Assembly: GCF_004078635.1 (NCBI RefSeq)
Contig: NZ_RZNB01000001.1
Span: forward strand, 372,001-436,000
Length of the DNA stretch: 64,000 nt
Reading direction: 5' to 3'
Source of the DNA: Labedella phragmitis
GTDB lineage: Bacteria > Actinomycetota > Actinomycetes > Actinomycetales > Microbacteriaceae
Shown here: positions 9,023-18,650 of the stretch, piece by piece
Position numbering within the stretch: position 1 is the first letter of the stretch
Layout of the letters: the number at the start of each line of letters is the position of its first letter
Position numbers and translations under genes: made by a program
The notes under the pieces: model-generated
What the model was told of the DNA's origin: nothing
The model's database searches: none
The model's input: the letters and a program-made list of their open reading frames with translations, nothing else

Positions 9023-9663
9023 CGCCCTCGCCGTTCCGGCGTCCGAAGCGCCGCAAGATCAACCCGTACGTCCCGCTCGAGACGCGCGATCCCGCGTCCA
9101 TCGAGAAGGTCGTCGAGGAGGGCATGGCCATCGCGCGCCACGCCATCGCCATGAGCGTCAAGAACCAGGTCCTCATCGACATCCTCCGACAGGACGGCGT
9201 GTACGTGGCCGACGCCTACACCGGCATCATCCGCGACGAGCTCGTGCGATTCGCGCGGGAGCAGCGCGGCTACGCCGCGCGCATGGAGGAGGAACTCCGC
9301 CGGGTCGCGTCGCGCCCGGGCCGGTCGCAGCACCAGCACGACTACCGCACGCGCGACCGCGCGATCCTCGAGCGACGCCGTGACGGCTACGCTCGACTCG
9401 CCGACGCCCTCGAGGGCGCCGCCGACGAGGACGAGGTCATCGCGGACATCGCGGAGAGCGCCAGGGAGGGCGCGTGGCGCGAGGTGTCGGCGACCCTCGA
9501 GGCGCGGCTCCGGAACGAGCAGCAGTCGGCCACCCGCGACCCGCGGTACGAGGAGGATCGCGCGGAGCGGATGCGCCTCGTCGCCGAGGTCGACCTCGGC
9601 GTGCTGCGCTCGTCGCACCGCACCTCGTGGGGCGAGATCGAGGACTTCGACGACTGGGTCTGA
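9019..9663 (+). CDS. Conserved-looking charged protein of unknown function
   Basis: 214 residues, starting with GTG overlapping the SDR stop (GTGA), so the two are translationally coupled. It is highly charged and alpha-helical, with no signal peptide or membrane segment. It is basic at the N-terminus ([15 protein letters not shown]), has long Arg/Glu-rich helices in the middle that could form a coiled coil (about 65-175), and an acidic aromatic tail ([10 protein letters not shown]). I do not recognise the family. Its link to the SDR may be only transcriptional. Confidence 0.75.
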   Translation: MTPSPFRRPKRRKINPYVPLETRDPASIEKVVEEGMAIARHAIAMSVKNQVLIDILRQDGVYVADAYTGIIRDELVRFAREQRGYAARMEEELRRVASRPGRSQHQHDYRTRDRAILERRRDGYARLADALEGAADEDEVIADIAESAREGAWREVSATLEARLRNEQQSATRDPRYEEDRAERMRLVAEVDLGVLRSSHRTSWGEIEDFDDWV

Positions 9664-9734
9664 GGCCGTGCCGACGCGTCAGCGCGTGACGGCCGGCGCT
9701 CGGCCACCGGTGCTCGCTCGTCAGCGCTCGCGGG

Positions 9735-11234
9735 TCAGGGCAGGCGTTCGAAGCGGCGTAGCTCGGTGAAATCGAGCGTCTCCGCGTCCGTCATCGTGAA
9801 TCCCGCGCGCGACAGCAGGTCGAGCGTCCGGCTGCTGTTCCAGTCCATCGAGTCTGGCCACACCACCCAGACGCCGTCGACGGTGCGGAGGCGCTCTTCG
9901 AGCACGGGGCGCTCCACGAGCTCATCGCGGAGCCGACCGTTCGACCGGTGCGACTCCTCGAGGGCGATGTCGTCGTAGCCGCGCAACTGCTCGCCGTAGA
10001 CGGTGTTCGTGCCGCGCGTGTACTGGAACGGCGCGCGGACCTCGTCGTTGAAGAGGACCGCGTCGCCCGGTTCGAACCGGTCCTCGAGGAAGGCCGCCGT
10101 CTCGCGCCAGCCGTTCTGGTAGCGGAACGGATCGCGTTGCGCCTGGTACGAGCCGGCGGTGAGCGCGGCGAGCCCCAGCACCGCGAGGACGCGGACGGCC
10201 CGCCACGGCACGAGCGACAGGCCCGTCCCCACCAGGAGGGCGATCGCGGCGGCGCCCGTCGCGAGGTAGCGCGGGGTGTAGAAGGGCTCGATGAGCGACA
10301 CCGCCACGAGCAGGGTCGTCGGCAGCAGCAGCCATGGCAGCGCCACGACGAGCATCGGGCGGAGCCGGGGCATCCGGGTGAGGCCGAGGACGACGACGAC
10401 GATCGCGATCGACCACGCCACGAGGGCGAAGCCGGCGGCGGTCCGGAACCACTGCTCGACGATGACCTCGCCGACCGTCTCGAGACGCACCTCGTGGATC
10501 CACCCCACCTGCCCGCGCTGGCCAGCGCTCAGGAGGACGATGGGCGATGCCAGGAGCGCGGCGCCCGCGGCGGCGACGGCGAATCCCACGACGGATCGAA
10601 GACCACGGCGGGCGATGAGCACCGTGAGTCCGTGAGCGACCACGACGAGAGCGCTGTTGAGGAAGAGGGCGACCATGAAACTCGCGAGGAGGCCGTAGCC
10701 GAGCCACCAGCGCTTGCGACCGTCCTCCAGTGCCGTCACGAAGACGACCGTGAGCCAGGTCGCGACGGCGACGCTCCACGGGTACGAGCGCGCCTCGACC
10801 CCCATGTCCGTGATGGCGGGAAGCAGCATGAGGACGAGGCCCGTGAGGATCCCCGCGGAGCGTCCGACCAGCCGCTGTCCGAGGACGACGGCGCCGGCGA
10901 CGGCCACCCCGACGAGCAGTGCGCTCGGGAGCCGGAGGAACGTCGGATCGATGGCCGTCAGACCGAAGAAGGCCCTCATGAGGAGGTAGTAGACCGCGTG
11001 CACGGCATCGACCTGTTGCGTGACCATCGTGATCAGGCCGTCGACCGGTCGATCGAGCGCGCTGTACGTGGCCTCCTCGTCCGCCCAGAAATCGGGGATC
11101 CAGAAACCGAAACCCGCGACGACGGCGCCGACGAGGCCGAGCATGACGGCGTCCCACCGGTGCACGAAGCGGCGCGAGAGGCGCTCGTCGGAGCGCTCGT
11201 CGGACAACTCGGCGGCGGTCACGGCGGCGGTCAT
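9735..11234 (-). CDS. Membrane glycosyltransferase, GT39/ArnT-like (GT-C fold)
   Basis: 499 residues. The ATG at 11234 overlaps the stop of the preceding GT2 gene (ATGA). About ten or more hydrophobic segments follow a first extracytoplasmic loop with the acidic pair in FWADEEATYSAL, the catalytic Asp/Glu signature of GT-C enzymes such as protein mannosyltransferases and ArnT. The C-terminal 120 residues are a soluble outside domain. Such enzymes take a sugar from a polyprenyl-phosphate carrier and attach it to protein or wall polymer. With the upstream polyprenyl-P-sugar synthase (GT2) and GtrA it makes a complete charge, flip and transfer set. Confidence 0.85.
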   Translation of the reverse strand: MTAAVTAAELSDERSDERLSRRFVHRWDAVMLGLVGAVVAGFGFWIPDFWADEEATYSALDRPVDGLITMVTQQVDAVHAVYYLLMRAFFGLTAIDPTFLRLPSALLVGVAVAGAVVLGQRLVGRSAGILTGLVLMLLPAITDMGVEARSYPWSVAVATWLTVVFVTALEDGRKRWWLGYGLLASFMVALFLNSALVVVAHGLTVLIARRGLRSVVGFAVAAAGAALLASPIVLLSAGQRGQVGWIHEVRLETVGEVIVEQWFRTAAGFALVAWSIAIVVVVLGLTRMPRLRPMLVVALPWLLLPTTLLVAVSLIEPFYTPRYLATGAAAIALLVGTGLSLVPWRAVRVLAVLGLAALTAGSYQAQRDPFRYQNGWRETAAFLEDRFEPGDAVLFNDEVRAPFQYTRGTNTVYGEQLRGYDDIALEESHRSNGRLRDELVERPVLEERLRTVDGVWVVWPDSMDWNSSRTLDLLSRAGFTMTDAETLDFTELRRFERLP

Positions 11235-11971
11235 CGCGCGCGCCGCAGGACACGGCGGGCGAATCCCCACTGCGTCACCTTCAGCATCGCCTCGATGACG
11301 ATGCTGCGGCTCATCTTCGACTCTCCGTGCTCGCGCTCTCGGAACTCGATCGGAACCTCGACGATCGATTCACCCGCATCGAGGACGCGCAGGGTCATGT
11401 CCACCTGGAAGCAATAGCCGTGGGAGTCGATGTCGTCGAGAGGGATCCGCTCGAGGAGTTCCGCGCGGTACACGCGGTAGCCGGCGGTCGCGTCCTTCAC
11501 ACCGATGCCGAGGGCGATGCGTGCGTAGGCGTTGCCTGCCCGACTGAGCGCCTCCCGGCTCTTCGGCCAGTTCACGACGCTTCCGCCGTCGACCCAGCGG
11601 GAACCGATGACGAGCCCCGGTCGTGTCGGTCTGTCGAGAGCGGCGACCATGGTGGGGAGCGTCTCCGGCGGGTGCGACCCGTCGGCGTCCATCTCGACGA
11701 GGACGTCGTATCCGCGGGAGATACCCCAGTGCATCGCGGCGATGTAGGCGGCGCCGAGTCCGTTCTTCTCGGTGCGGCGGAGCACGTGCACGCGGGGGTC
11801 GATGCGGGAGCGCGCTTCAGCGAGGTCGGCCGTGCCGTCGGGGCTGCCGTCGTCCACGACGAGGGCGTGCGCCTCGGGGAACGCCGTCAGGAGGCGGTCG
11901 AGGATCCGCTCGACGTTGTCGCGCTCCTGATACGTCGGGATCATCACGAGTGTTCGTTTCGAGTCCGTCAC
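11231..11971 (-). CDS. Polyprenyl-phosphate mannosyltransferase-like GT2 (DPM1/Ppm1 type)
   Basis: 246 residues from a GTG at 11971 that overlaps the GtrA stop. GT2 hallmarks: LVMIPTYQERDNVERIL at the N-terminus, LVVDDGSPDGTAD, the metal-binding EMDADGSHPPE, and GSRWVDGGSVVNWPKSRE. The last two are characteristic of polyprenol-phosphate-mannose synthases. It probably transfers mannose from GDP-mannose to polyprenyl phosphate at the inner face of the membrane. Its stop overlaps the start of the GT39 gene, which would use the product. Confidence 0.88.
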   Translation of the reverse strand: MTDSKRTLVMIPTYQERDNVERILDRLLTAFPEAHALVVDDGSPDGTADLAEARSRIDPRVHVLRRTEKNGLGAAYIAAMHWGISRGYDVLVEMDADGSHPPETLPTMVAALDRPTRPGLVIGSRWVDGGSVVNWPKSREALSRAGNAYARIALGIGVKDATAGYRVYRAELLERIPLDDIDSHGYCFQVDMTLRVLDAGESIVEVPIEFREREHGESKMSRSIVIEAMLKVTQWGFARRVLRRAR

Positions 11972-12543
11972 GTGTCGGCCTGCTCCTTGTCGATCTCCTC
12001 GGCCACGTCCTCGAGCGGCGCGTCGGCGAGCGTCGCAGCGAGCACGCGCTCCTCGATCTCCTGCTCGTCCAACTCGCGACCGGGGGTGCGGTGGTGCCCC
12101 CACACCCAGAACCGATAGAGGAGGAAACGGAACACGGTGCCGAGCCCGAGCCCGACGACGTTTGCGGCGATGTTGTCTGCGAGCAGGCTCGTGAGACCGA
12201 GGACGTGGTGACTGATCCAGAGGCAGAAGAGCCCGATGAGGAGTCCGCCGATCGAGACGACGACGTACTCCAGGAACTCGCGGAAGACGTCCGGGCGCCG
12301 GTGCGCGCGGAAGGTCCAGTACCGGTTGCCGACCCAGTTGAAGACGATCGCGACGGACGTGCTCACGAGCTTCGCCCCGATGGCGCCTTGGAAGAAGTGG
12401 TCGGTGCCGAAGACCCCGAGACGCAGCAGGTTGAAGAGCCCCACGTCGATCGCGAAACCGATCAGACCGACGACGCCGAATTTGACGGCGTATCGCAGGA
12501 CCCGCTCCCACAGGTAGGTCGCGAGGGACCGGATGCCGGACAT
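11968..12543 (-). CDS. GtrA-family membrane protein
   Basis: 191 residues with four hydrophobic helices, typical of GtrA/DPMS-like proteins: VKFGVVGLIGFAIDVGLFNLL, then VFNWVGNRYWTF and FRFLLYRFWVW. The tail of about 45 residues is acidic and cytoplasmic. GtrA proteins are thought to help flip polyprenyl-phosphate-linked sugars. It is the first gene of a three-gene coupled operon, started by an ATG with GAGGGGATC upstream. It stands divergent from a VOC gene. Confidence 0.88.
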   Translation of the reverse strand: MSGIRSLATYLWERVLRYAVKFGVVGLIGFAIDVGLFNLLRLGVFGTDHFFQGAIGAKLVSTSVAIVFNWVGNRYWTFRAHRRPDVFREFLEYVVVSIGGLLIGLFCLWISHHVLGLTSLLADNIAANVVGLGLGTVFRFLLYRFWVWGHHRTPGRELDEQEIEERVLAATLADAPLEDVAEEIDKEQADT

Positions 12544-12706
12544 GACGATCCCCTCATAACCGCTCGCTGTGGACGTGCCGCACGATTGCGGGCCCGGACA
12601 AGACTATCGGAGGCTCGTCGAAACGGAGGCGAGGGGCACGGGGTGTGGAGGAGAGCCGCTCGCGCCACCCCTCGTCGTGCGTCGGTGCGTCTCCTAGGCT
12701 TCGCGC

Positions 12707-13075
12707 ATGGGACGAATCATCCACGTCGAGCTCACGACCGACGACCTCCACGGCGCCTCCGACTTCTTCTCCAGTGCCTTCGGGTGGCAGTTCTCGCCCT
12801 CGGCGTTCGTCGAGGACTACCTGACCGCCGACACCGGGGCAGGGGGTGGGATCGACGGCGCCCTCATGACGGCCGTGCAGCAGAAGCAGTCCGTCATCGT
12901 GTGGATCGAGGTCGAGGACATCCACGACGCGGTCCGCGACGTCGAGAAGGCCGGGGGGCGAGCGCTCGGGGAGATCCACGAGCTGCACGGCGAGGGCCTC
13001 GTGACCTACGTCGCCGACCCGACGGGACTCGTCTTCGGCGTGAAGCAGCCGGCCCCGACCGACGACGCCCTGTGA
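12707..13075 (+). CDS. VOC-superfamily (glyoxalase/dioxygenase fold) protein
   Basis: 122 residues. Single VOC module: IIHVELTTDDLHGASDFFSSAFGWQF at the start and VTYVADPTGLVFGVKQ at the end, the usual metal-ligand positions being His6 (HVE) and a late residue that here is not Glu. The middle GGIDGALM resembles the subfamily often annotated as glyoxalase/bleomycin-resistance-like. Substrate unknown. It stands alone between the GtrA operon and prpD. Confidence 0.8.
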   Translation: MGRIIHVELTTDDLHGASDFFSSAFGWQFSPSAFVEDYLTADTGAGGGIDGALMTAVQQKQSVIVWIEVEDIHDAVRDVEKAGGRALGEIHELHGEGLVTYVADPTGLVFGVKQPAPTDDAL

Positions 13076-13179
13076 GACGCGCCGACCGCCCCTACTCGGG
13101 ACCGAGTGCTCCGAACAAGCCGACGAAGCGGCGTCCACCCGCTCAATAGACTGATCAGGCGTCGAAAGGACCCCTCCCC

Positions 13180-14697
13180 GTGAAGACCCACTTCCTCCGC
13201 ACCCACCGGAGTTCAGAGAACCTGCCGCGAGAAGGGCAGCTCGCCTGGGCGATCGCGGAGGTCGCCGCCGACCCAGTCGAGGTCGCACCGGAGGTCGCGG
13301 AGATGGTGATCAATCGCGTCATCGACAACGCCGCCGTCGCCGCCGCGTCCCTCAACCGTGCGCCCGTCGTCGCGGCGCGTTCGCAAGCGCTCGCGCACCC
13401 CGTGACCACCGGGGGCGACGGCGCGACCGTCTTCGGTCCCGACCTCGCGCGCCGCGTCTCTCCCGAATGGGCGGCATGGGCCAACGGGGTCGCCGTGCGT
13501 GAACTCGACTTCCACGACACGTTCCTCGCCGCCGAGTACTCGCACCCCGGCGACAACATCCCGCCGATCGTCGCGGTCGCGCAGCACGTCGGGGCGAACG
13601 GGCACGACGTCGTACGCGGCATCGCGACGGGCTATGAGATCCAGGTCGATCTCGTGAAGGCCATCAGCCTCCACGCGCACAAGATCGACCACGTCGCCCA
13701 CCTCGGCCCGTCGGCGGCCGCCGGAATCGGGACGCTCCTCGGCCTGCCCGTCGAGACGATCTTCCAGGCGGTGAATCAGGCGCTCCACACCACGACGGCG
13801 ACGCGGCAGTCGCGCAAGGGCCAGATCTCCACGTGGAAGGCACACGCGCCGGCGTTCGCCGGGAAGATGGCCGTCGAGGCGATCGACCGGGCGATGCGCG
13901 GACAGACGTCGCCGGAACCGATCTGGGAGGGCGAGGACGGCGTCATCGCGTGGCTCCTCGGCGGACCGGACGCGACGTACGACGTGCCGCTGCCGGAGTC
14001 CGGCGAGGCCAAGCGCGGCATCCTCGACACGTACACGAAGGAGCACTCGGCCGAGTACCAGGCGCAGGCCTGGATCGACCTCGCACGCCGACTGCACACC
14101 GCGTACCCGGCCCTCGCGGATCCCTCGGCGGTCGAGTCGATCGTGCTGCACTCGTCGCACCACACGCACTACGTGATCGGTTCGGGGTCGGGCGATCCCC
14201 AGAAGTACGACCCGGCCGCCTCGCGCGAGACCCTCGACCACTCGATCCCCTACATCGTCGCTGTCGCGCTGCAGGACGGCGGCTGGCACCACGTCGACTC
14301 GTACACCCCCGAGCGCGCCGGGCGCCCCGACACCGTCGAACTGTGGCGCAAGATCACGACGGCAGAGGACGAGGAGTGGACCCGTCGCTACCACGCGACG
14401 GACCCGGCCGAGAAAGCCTTCGGTGGTCGCCTCGTCGCAACCCTCACGGACGGGTCGACGATCGTCGAGGAGATCGCGGTCGCGGACGCCCACCCGCTCG
14501 GCGCGCGCCCGTTCGCGCGGGAGCAGTACGTGCAGAAGTTCCGCACCCTCGCCCACGGTGTGCTCGAGGAGACGGAGATCGAGCGCTTCCTCGGCCTCGC
14601 CGAACGGCTCCCGGAGCTCGACGCGCACGAGGTCCGTGGCCTCACCATCCAGCGCGGCGCCGCGCTCCTCGACGTCTCCCCGCGCGGCCTCTTCTAG
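13180..14697 (+). CDS. prpD: 2-Methylcitrate dehydratase (MmgE/PrpD family)
   Basis: 505 residues, the normal PrpD length. It starts at GTG 13180 with GAAAGGA about ten bases upstream. Family landmarks include [58 protein letters not shown] and, later, the long C-terminal helical domain. PrpD removes water from 2-methylcitrate in propionate degradation. The partners prpB and prpC are not in the window, so the gene is detached from its pathway here or they lie elsewhere. The end is followed by REP-like sequence. Confidence 0.9.
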   Translation: MKTHFLRTHRSSENLPREGQLAWAIAEVAADPVEVAPEVAEMVINRVIDNAAVAAASLNRAPVVAARSQALAHPVTTGGDGATVFGPDLARRVSPEWAAWANGVAVRELDFHDTFLAAEYSHPGDNIPPIVAVAQHVGANGHDVVRGIATGYEIQVDLVKAISLHAHKIDHVAHLGPSAAAGIGTLLGLPVETIFQAVNQALHTTTATRQSRKGQISTWKAHAPAFAGKMAVEAIDRAMRGQTSPEPIWEGEDGVIAWLLGGPDATYDVPLPESGEAKRGILDTYTKEHSAEYQAQAWIDLARRLHTAYPALADPSAVESIVLHSSHHTHYVIGSGSGDPQKYDPAASRETLDHSIPYIVAVALQDGGWHHVDSYTPERAGRPDTVELWRKITTAEDEEWTRRYHATDPAEKAFGGRLVATLTDGSTIVEEIAVADAHPLGARPFAREQYVQKFRTLAHGVLEETEIERFLGLAERLPELDAHEVRGLTIQRGAALLDVSPRGLF

Positions 14698-14703
14698 GGG
14701 CGG

Positions 14704-14742
14704 GGTCCCTGTGCTTGTCGCGCGTCGACAGGCTCAGCGACC
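14704..14742. repeat. REP-like palindrome, copy 2 (hairpin form)
   Basis: Arms 14704-14720 and 14726-14742 pair with 14 of 17 bases matched around a five-base loop. The right arm read on the minus strand is GGTCGCTGAGCCTGTCG, the same core as the other copies. It sits seven bases after prpD and could also act as a terminator. Confidence 0.6.
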
Positions 14743-14770
14743 GTGTGGTGGAGTCGAGCAAGCGAGTTCC

Positions 14771-14795
14771 GGTCCCCGGGGTTGTCGAAGGGGGA
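14771..14795 (+). repeat. REP-like element, degenerate copy 3
   Basis: Contains GGTCCCCGGGGTTGTCGAAG, a diverged form of the CTGAGCTTGTCGA core, 28 bases after the hairpin copy. The two together look like a REP doublet. Confidence 0.4.
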
Positions 14796-14881
14796 TGCGA
14801 AAGACCACCTAACGGCACGTCCCTTTGGCGACCGGCCACAACGGCGGCCCTCTCCGACGATCGGCCGGGTAGCGTTCCCGC

Positions 14882-15442
14882 ATGCACCTCATCTTCCGGA
14901 CGCTGCTCGTGATCGCTCGCGCCCAGTCGCTCTTCCGCCGCGGGAAGACCATCGGGCACTACGACGTCGGGCGACTGCGGTTGCGCACACTGCCGACGGA
15001 CCTCGATCTCAACGGGCACATGAACAACGGCGTCTACTTCTCGATGCTCGACCTCGGCCGTTTCGAGCTGACGATCCGCAGCGGGATCTACGCGATCTTC
15101 CAGAAGCACTCGTGGTACCCCGTCGTCGCGTCGGAGACGATCACGTTCCGGAAATCGCTCACGCTCTGGCAGCGCTTCACGATCGAGTCGCGCATCGTGG
15201 GCTACGACGAACGTGCCGTCCTCATGGATCAGCGCATCGTCGTGAAGGGCGAGGTGTACGCCCGCGCGATCATCCGCGCGCGCATTCTCAGGAAGACCGG
15301 TGGGCCGGTCCCGATGCAGGAGGTCCTCGACGCCGTTGGTGTGCCTCCGCGCAGACTGCACAAGGAGGAGTGGATCGAGCGCTGGGCCGAGTCCGTCGTG
15401 CTGCCGTCGACCCGCACTGCCGCCCCGTCCGAATGGGACTAG
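14882..15442 (+). CDS. Acyl-CoA thioesterase-like protein (hotdog fold, THEM6-like)
   Basis: 186 residues. The hotdog helix motif is DLDLNGHMNNGVYFSMLDLGRFE, with the Asp/Asn-Gly-His pattern of 4-hydroxybenzoyl-CoA thioesterases. The TFRKSLTLWQRFTIESRIVG strand and VYARAIIRARI follow. The N-terminus, LIFRTLLVIARAQSLF, is hydrophobic and may sit at the membrane. Likely hydrolyses an acyl-CoA; substrate unknown. It starts at an ATG with no strong ribosome site. Confidence 0.82.
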   Translation: MHLIFRTLLVIARAQSLFRRGKTIGHYDVGRLRLRTLPTDLDLNGHMNNGVYFSMLDLGRFELTIRSGIYAIFQKHSWYPVVASETITFRKSLTLWQRFTIESRIVGYDERAVLMDQRIVVKGEVYARAIIRARILRKTGGPVPMQEVLDAVGVPPRRLHKEEWIERWAESVVLPSTRTAAPSEWD

Positions 15443-15454
15443 CTGCGCCCGACG

Positions 15455-15700
15455 TCAGTCGGTCGAGTCGTTCAGTTCGCGCTCGAGGTCCTCGGGACCG
15501 AGGCGATGCCCGGGCGACGGTGTCCGGAGCGCCGACGGTCGGCCGTGGGGCTCGGCCACGAGAGCGGCATCGGCGACGGCGTCGGGGACGCCCGTCGTCT
15601 CGTTGACGTCGGAGTCGACGTCTGAGTCGATCTCGCGGTCGCGGGGGTCCTCGTCGCGCCGGGGTTCATGCGCGGGCATGAAGGGTTCGGATGTGCTCAT
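15455..15700 (-). CDS. Small acidic protein of unknown function
   Basis: 81 residues from the ATG at 15700. Strongly acidic and probably unstructured (EPRRDEDPRDREIDSDVD in the first third, GPEDLERELND at the end). No membrane segment, no signal peptide. No clear ribosome site, so the call rests on codon pattern, a plausible reading frame and the absence of a better frame. Convergent with the thioesterase gene, divergent from the DNA glycosylase gene. Confidence 0.5.
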   Translation of the reverse strand: MSTSEPFMPAHEPRRDEDPRDREIDSDVDSDVNETTGVPDAVADAALVAEPHGRPSALRTPSPGHRLGPEDLERELNDSTD

Positions 15701-15785
15701 GGTGCCAGTGTGCGCCGTCCGGGTGACGGGGCGGTGAACGATGTCGCCGGCCCGATGTCGGTGGGGTCGGGTTAGGGTTGCCGCA

Positions 15786-16910
15786 ATGTCCGAACCCGTC
15801 AGCCTCGCCGAGCTCCCGCAGCTCGCCGACATCACCGCGCCGATCGAGCCGCTCCCCGTCGACGCCGCGGTAGCGGTGGGTTCGCGCTCGCTCGACGGCG
15901 CGGTCGCTGCGGCGCTCGCCGAGGCGCCGGCCCCCTCGCATCCGGTTGCCGGCGATCGCCGCGAGAGGTCGTCACGACCGGCTCCTGATCCGCACCTCTC
16001 CACGGTCTACCGGCCGTCCGCGCACTTCGACCTCGCCGCGACCGTGTCGGTGTTCTCGCGTGGCGGAGACGGTCCGTGCTTTCGGCGCGACTCGACCGGT
16101 TTCTGGCTCACGATGCGCACACCTCACGGGGCGGCGACCCTCTGGCTCCGGCAGCGTCGCGGAGACGGTCTCGGCGGCGAGATCGACGCTCGCGCGTGGG
16201 GGCCGGGGCGTGAATGGACGATCGCCCGCGTGCCGCATCTCCTCGGTGCCCACGACGACTGGTCCGCCCTCGACGTGTCCAGGAGCCCGCTCCTCTCCGA
16301 GGTGCTGCACCGCAATCCGGGCATCCGTCTGGCCGCGGGCGGCCTCGTCTTCGAGATGCTCGTGCCGGCGATCATCGAGCAGAAGGTCACGGTCGTGGAG
16401 GCGTGGGGAGCATGGCGCCGACTCGTGCGTCGCCACGGTGAGGCCGCGCCCGGGCCCGCTCCCGAGGGTATGTTCGTCGCGCCCGACGCCGAGGCCTGGC
16501 GTTTCATCCCCAGTTGGGAGTGGCACGCCGCCGGAGTCGACCCGCGCCGATCCCAGACGGTCGTGCGAGCGAGCCGTGTCGCCGAGGCCATCGATCGCTC
16601 GGCCGACGTCGACGCCGGTGAGGCCGGCCGTCGACTGCAGAGTCTTCCGGGCATCGGGGTGTGGACGTCCGCCGAGGTCACCCTCCGGGCGCACGGTGAT
16701 CCCGATGCGGTGAGCGTCGGCGACTACCACCTCGCCGCCACGGTCGGCACGGCGCTCACGGGCTCCGCCGTCGACGACGACGGCATGCTCGAGTTGCTCG
16801 CGCCGTGGGCCGGGCAGCGTCAGCGCGTCCTCCGACTCATCGAGCGCAGCGGCATCCGCAAACCGCGTCGCGGGCCGCGCATCACCATCCAGGACCACCG
16901 CCGCCACTGA
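15786..16910 (+). CDS. DNA-3-methyladenine glycosylase II-like (AlkA type, HhH-GPD)
   Basis: 374 residues from the ATG at 15786. The C-terminal half carries the helix-hairpin-helix, LQSLPGIGVWTSAEVTLRAHG, followed by the catalytic-Asp segment DAVSVGDYHLA, with the spacing of AlkA-type base-excision glycosylases. The N-terminal part resembles the AlkA TBP-like domain (FDLAATVSVFSRGGDGPCFRRD). It removes alkylated purines from DNA. No four-Cys iron-sulfur cluster motif is present. Single gene, not next to ada or ogt. Confidence 0.87.
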   Translation: MSEPVSLAELPQLADITAPIEPLPVDAAVAVGSRSLDGAVAAALAEAPAPSHPVAGDRRERSSRPAPDPHLSTVYRPSAHFDLAATVSVFSRGGDGPCFRRDSTGFWLTMRTPHGAATLWLRQRRGDGLGGEIDARAWGPGREWTIARVPHLLGAHDDWSALDVSRSPLLSEVLHRNPGIRLAAGGLVFEMLVPAIIEQKVTVVEAWGAWRRLVRRHGEAAPGPAPEGMFVAPDAEAWRFIPSWEWHAAGVDPRRSQTVVRASRVAEAIDRSADVDAGEAGRRLQSLPGIGVWTSAEVTLRAHGDPDAVSVGDYHLAATVGTALTGSAVDDDGMLELLAPWAGQRQRVLRLIERSGIRKPRRGPRITIQDHRRH

Positions 16911-16946
16911 CGTACCGCCTCCTTCAGAGACCGATGCGCCCCGGTT

Positions 16947-18650
16947 TCAACGGCCGGCGGTGGTGTCCGCCTCGAGCACGGCCATCGCCGCGTTGTGGCC
17001 ACCCAGCCCGCTCACCGCGCCGCCGCGACGCGCGCCCGAGCCGCACAGCAGGATGCGGTCGTGGCCCGTCGAGACGCCCCAGCGCTGCGCCGGCGTCTCG
17101 CGCGGCTCGTCGTCCTCGAGGAACGGCCAGTCGAGACCACCGTGGAAGATGTTGCCCTTCGGCAGCCCGAGGATGTGATCGAGGTCCTTCGTCGTCTTCG
17201 TCTCGACGCACAGGGCGCCGGACGGGTCGCGCATGATGACGTCCTCGATCGGTTCGGCCAATACGCTGTCGAGCGATTCGAGAACGGCGCGTGTCAGTGC
17301 TGCGCGGGCGTCGCCCTCGTCCATCCCGTCGAGCAGGTGGTCCGGAACGTGAAGACCGAAGACGGTGAGCGTGTGTGCGCCGGACGCCTGGAGCTCCTCC
17401 GACAGGATGCTCGGATCCGTGAGGGTGTGGCAGTAGATCTCGCACGGCAGCGGTGAGGGGATCGACCCGGCGAGAGCCTGCTGACGAGCCTCCTCGAGCT
17501 GCGACCAGGACTCGTTGATGTGGAAGGTTCCGGCGAACGCCTCCTCGGGGCGGACGCTCTCGTCCTTGAGCCGCGGGAGGCGGGTGAGCATGAGGTTGAC
17601 CTTCACTTGAGAACCCTCGCGCGGGTGGCCGCCGGGCGTCCCGGTGCGGGCGGTCCGCTCGAAGCCGGAAGCGTCGAGCAGTGCGTCGAGCGTCGGAGTG
17701 GAGACGCCCGAGAGGACCCACCGGGCCGTCACGGTTCGCTCCTCACGAGGGGCCCCCTCGAGGAAGCGGACCCGGCCGTCGGGCGTGACGGCGATGACTT
17801 CGGCGTCCGTCCGGATGCTCGCGCCTTCGCGACGTGCCGCGAGCGCGAGCTCACCCGAGACGGCGCCCATGCCACCGACGGGCACGTCCCAGCGGCCGTC
17901 GCCCTGCCCGATGAGGTGGTACAGGAAGCAACGGTTCTGCTCGAGGTCCTCGTCGAACGCTCCAGCGAAGGTTCCGATGAGCGCATCCGTCAGGAGCACG
18001 CCGCGCACGAGGTCGTTCTCGTGAGTGCGCTCGATGACCGCCCCGATCGGTTGCTCGATCATCGCGTCCCAGACCTCGTCGGCCCGCGCGTCTCCGCCGG
18101 CGATCACGCGGTCACGTGCCTCGCTGCGCGTGAGCAAGGGCTCCATGAGCGTCGGCCACAGCGTCTCGGTGAGTTGGCGGCAGTCCTCGGAGAACAGGTC
18201 GAACTGCCGAGCGTCGTCGGGCGCTCCGATCGCGGCGAAGGACTCGGCCGTGCGCGCATCGTCGTCGACCGTCACGAGCAGGCCGGTCTCCCCTCCCGTC
18301 GCGGGGTCGGGTGTGTAGGAGGAGACGCGCCGTCGGGCGAGCGTGAGATGCAATCCGAGGTCGTCGATGATGCGCGGGGGGAGGAGGCTCACGAGGTAGG
18401 AGTAGCGCGAGAGCCGAGCGTCGACCCCCGGGAACGCCTCGGCCGACACGGCTGCTCCGCCGACCTGCGAGAGCCGTTCGAGCACGAGCACGCTCTTGCC
18501 CGCACGCCCCAGATAGGCGGCGGCGACGAGCGCGTTGTGTCCGCCGCCCACGATGACGACGTCGTAGTCGTACGCGACGCCCATCGGCGCGTCGGATGAC
18601 ACGGTTTGGGTGTGCTCGGAGAGGTCGGGGTCTCGCTCGGCGGCAGTCAC
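16947..18650 (-). CDS. Phytoene-desaturase-like NAD(P)/FAD oxidoreductase
   Basis: 567 residues. The dinucleotide-binding N-terminus is YDVVIVGGGHNALVAAAYLGR followed by LVLERLSQVGGAAVSAEAFPG. The C-terminal FAD loop includes LCGSGARRGGAVSGLGGHNA. This is the CrtI/PYROXD2-like family. No carotenoid genes (crtE, crtB) are near, so a carotenoid role is not supported; proteins of this subtype are often lone oxidoreductases of unknown substrate. GTG start at 18650. The gene is divergent from the BCCT transporter with 223 bases between starts. Confidence 0.83.
   Translation of the reverse strand: MTAAERDPDLSEHTQTVSSDAPMGVAYDYDVVIVGGGHNALVAAAYLGRAGKSVLVLERLSQVGGAAVSAEAFPGVDARLSRYSYLVSLLPPRIIDDLGLHLTLARRRVSSYTPDPATGGETGLLVTVDDDARTAESFAAIGAPDDARQFDLFSEDCRQLTETLWPTLMEPLLTRSEARDRVIAGGDARADEVWDAMIEQPIGAVIERTHENDLVRGVLLTDALIGTFAGAFDEDLEQNRCFLYHLIGQGDGRWDVPVGGMGAVSGELALAARREGASIRTDAEVIAVTPDGRVRFLEGAPREERTVTARWVLSGVSTPTLDALLDASGFERTARTGTPGGHPREGSQVKVNLMLTRLPRLKDESVRPEEAFAGTFHINESWSQLEEARQQALAGSIPSPLPCEIYCHTLTDPSILSEELQASGAHTLTVFGLHVPDHLLDGMDEGDARAALTRAVLESLDSVLAEPIEDVIMRDPSGALCVETKTTKDLDHILGLPKGNIFHGGLDWPFLEDDEPRETPAQRWGVSTGHDRILLCGSGARRGGAVSGLGGHNAAMAVLEADTTAGR

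Noticed and set aside
16947-18650. Carotenoid biosynthesis role for the CrtI-like gene
   Set aside because: No other carotenoid genes nearby, and the PYROXD2-like subtype is not limited to carotenoids.
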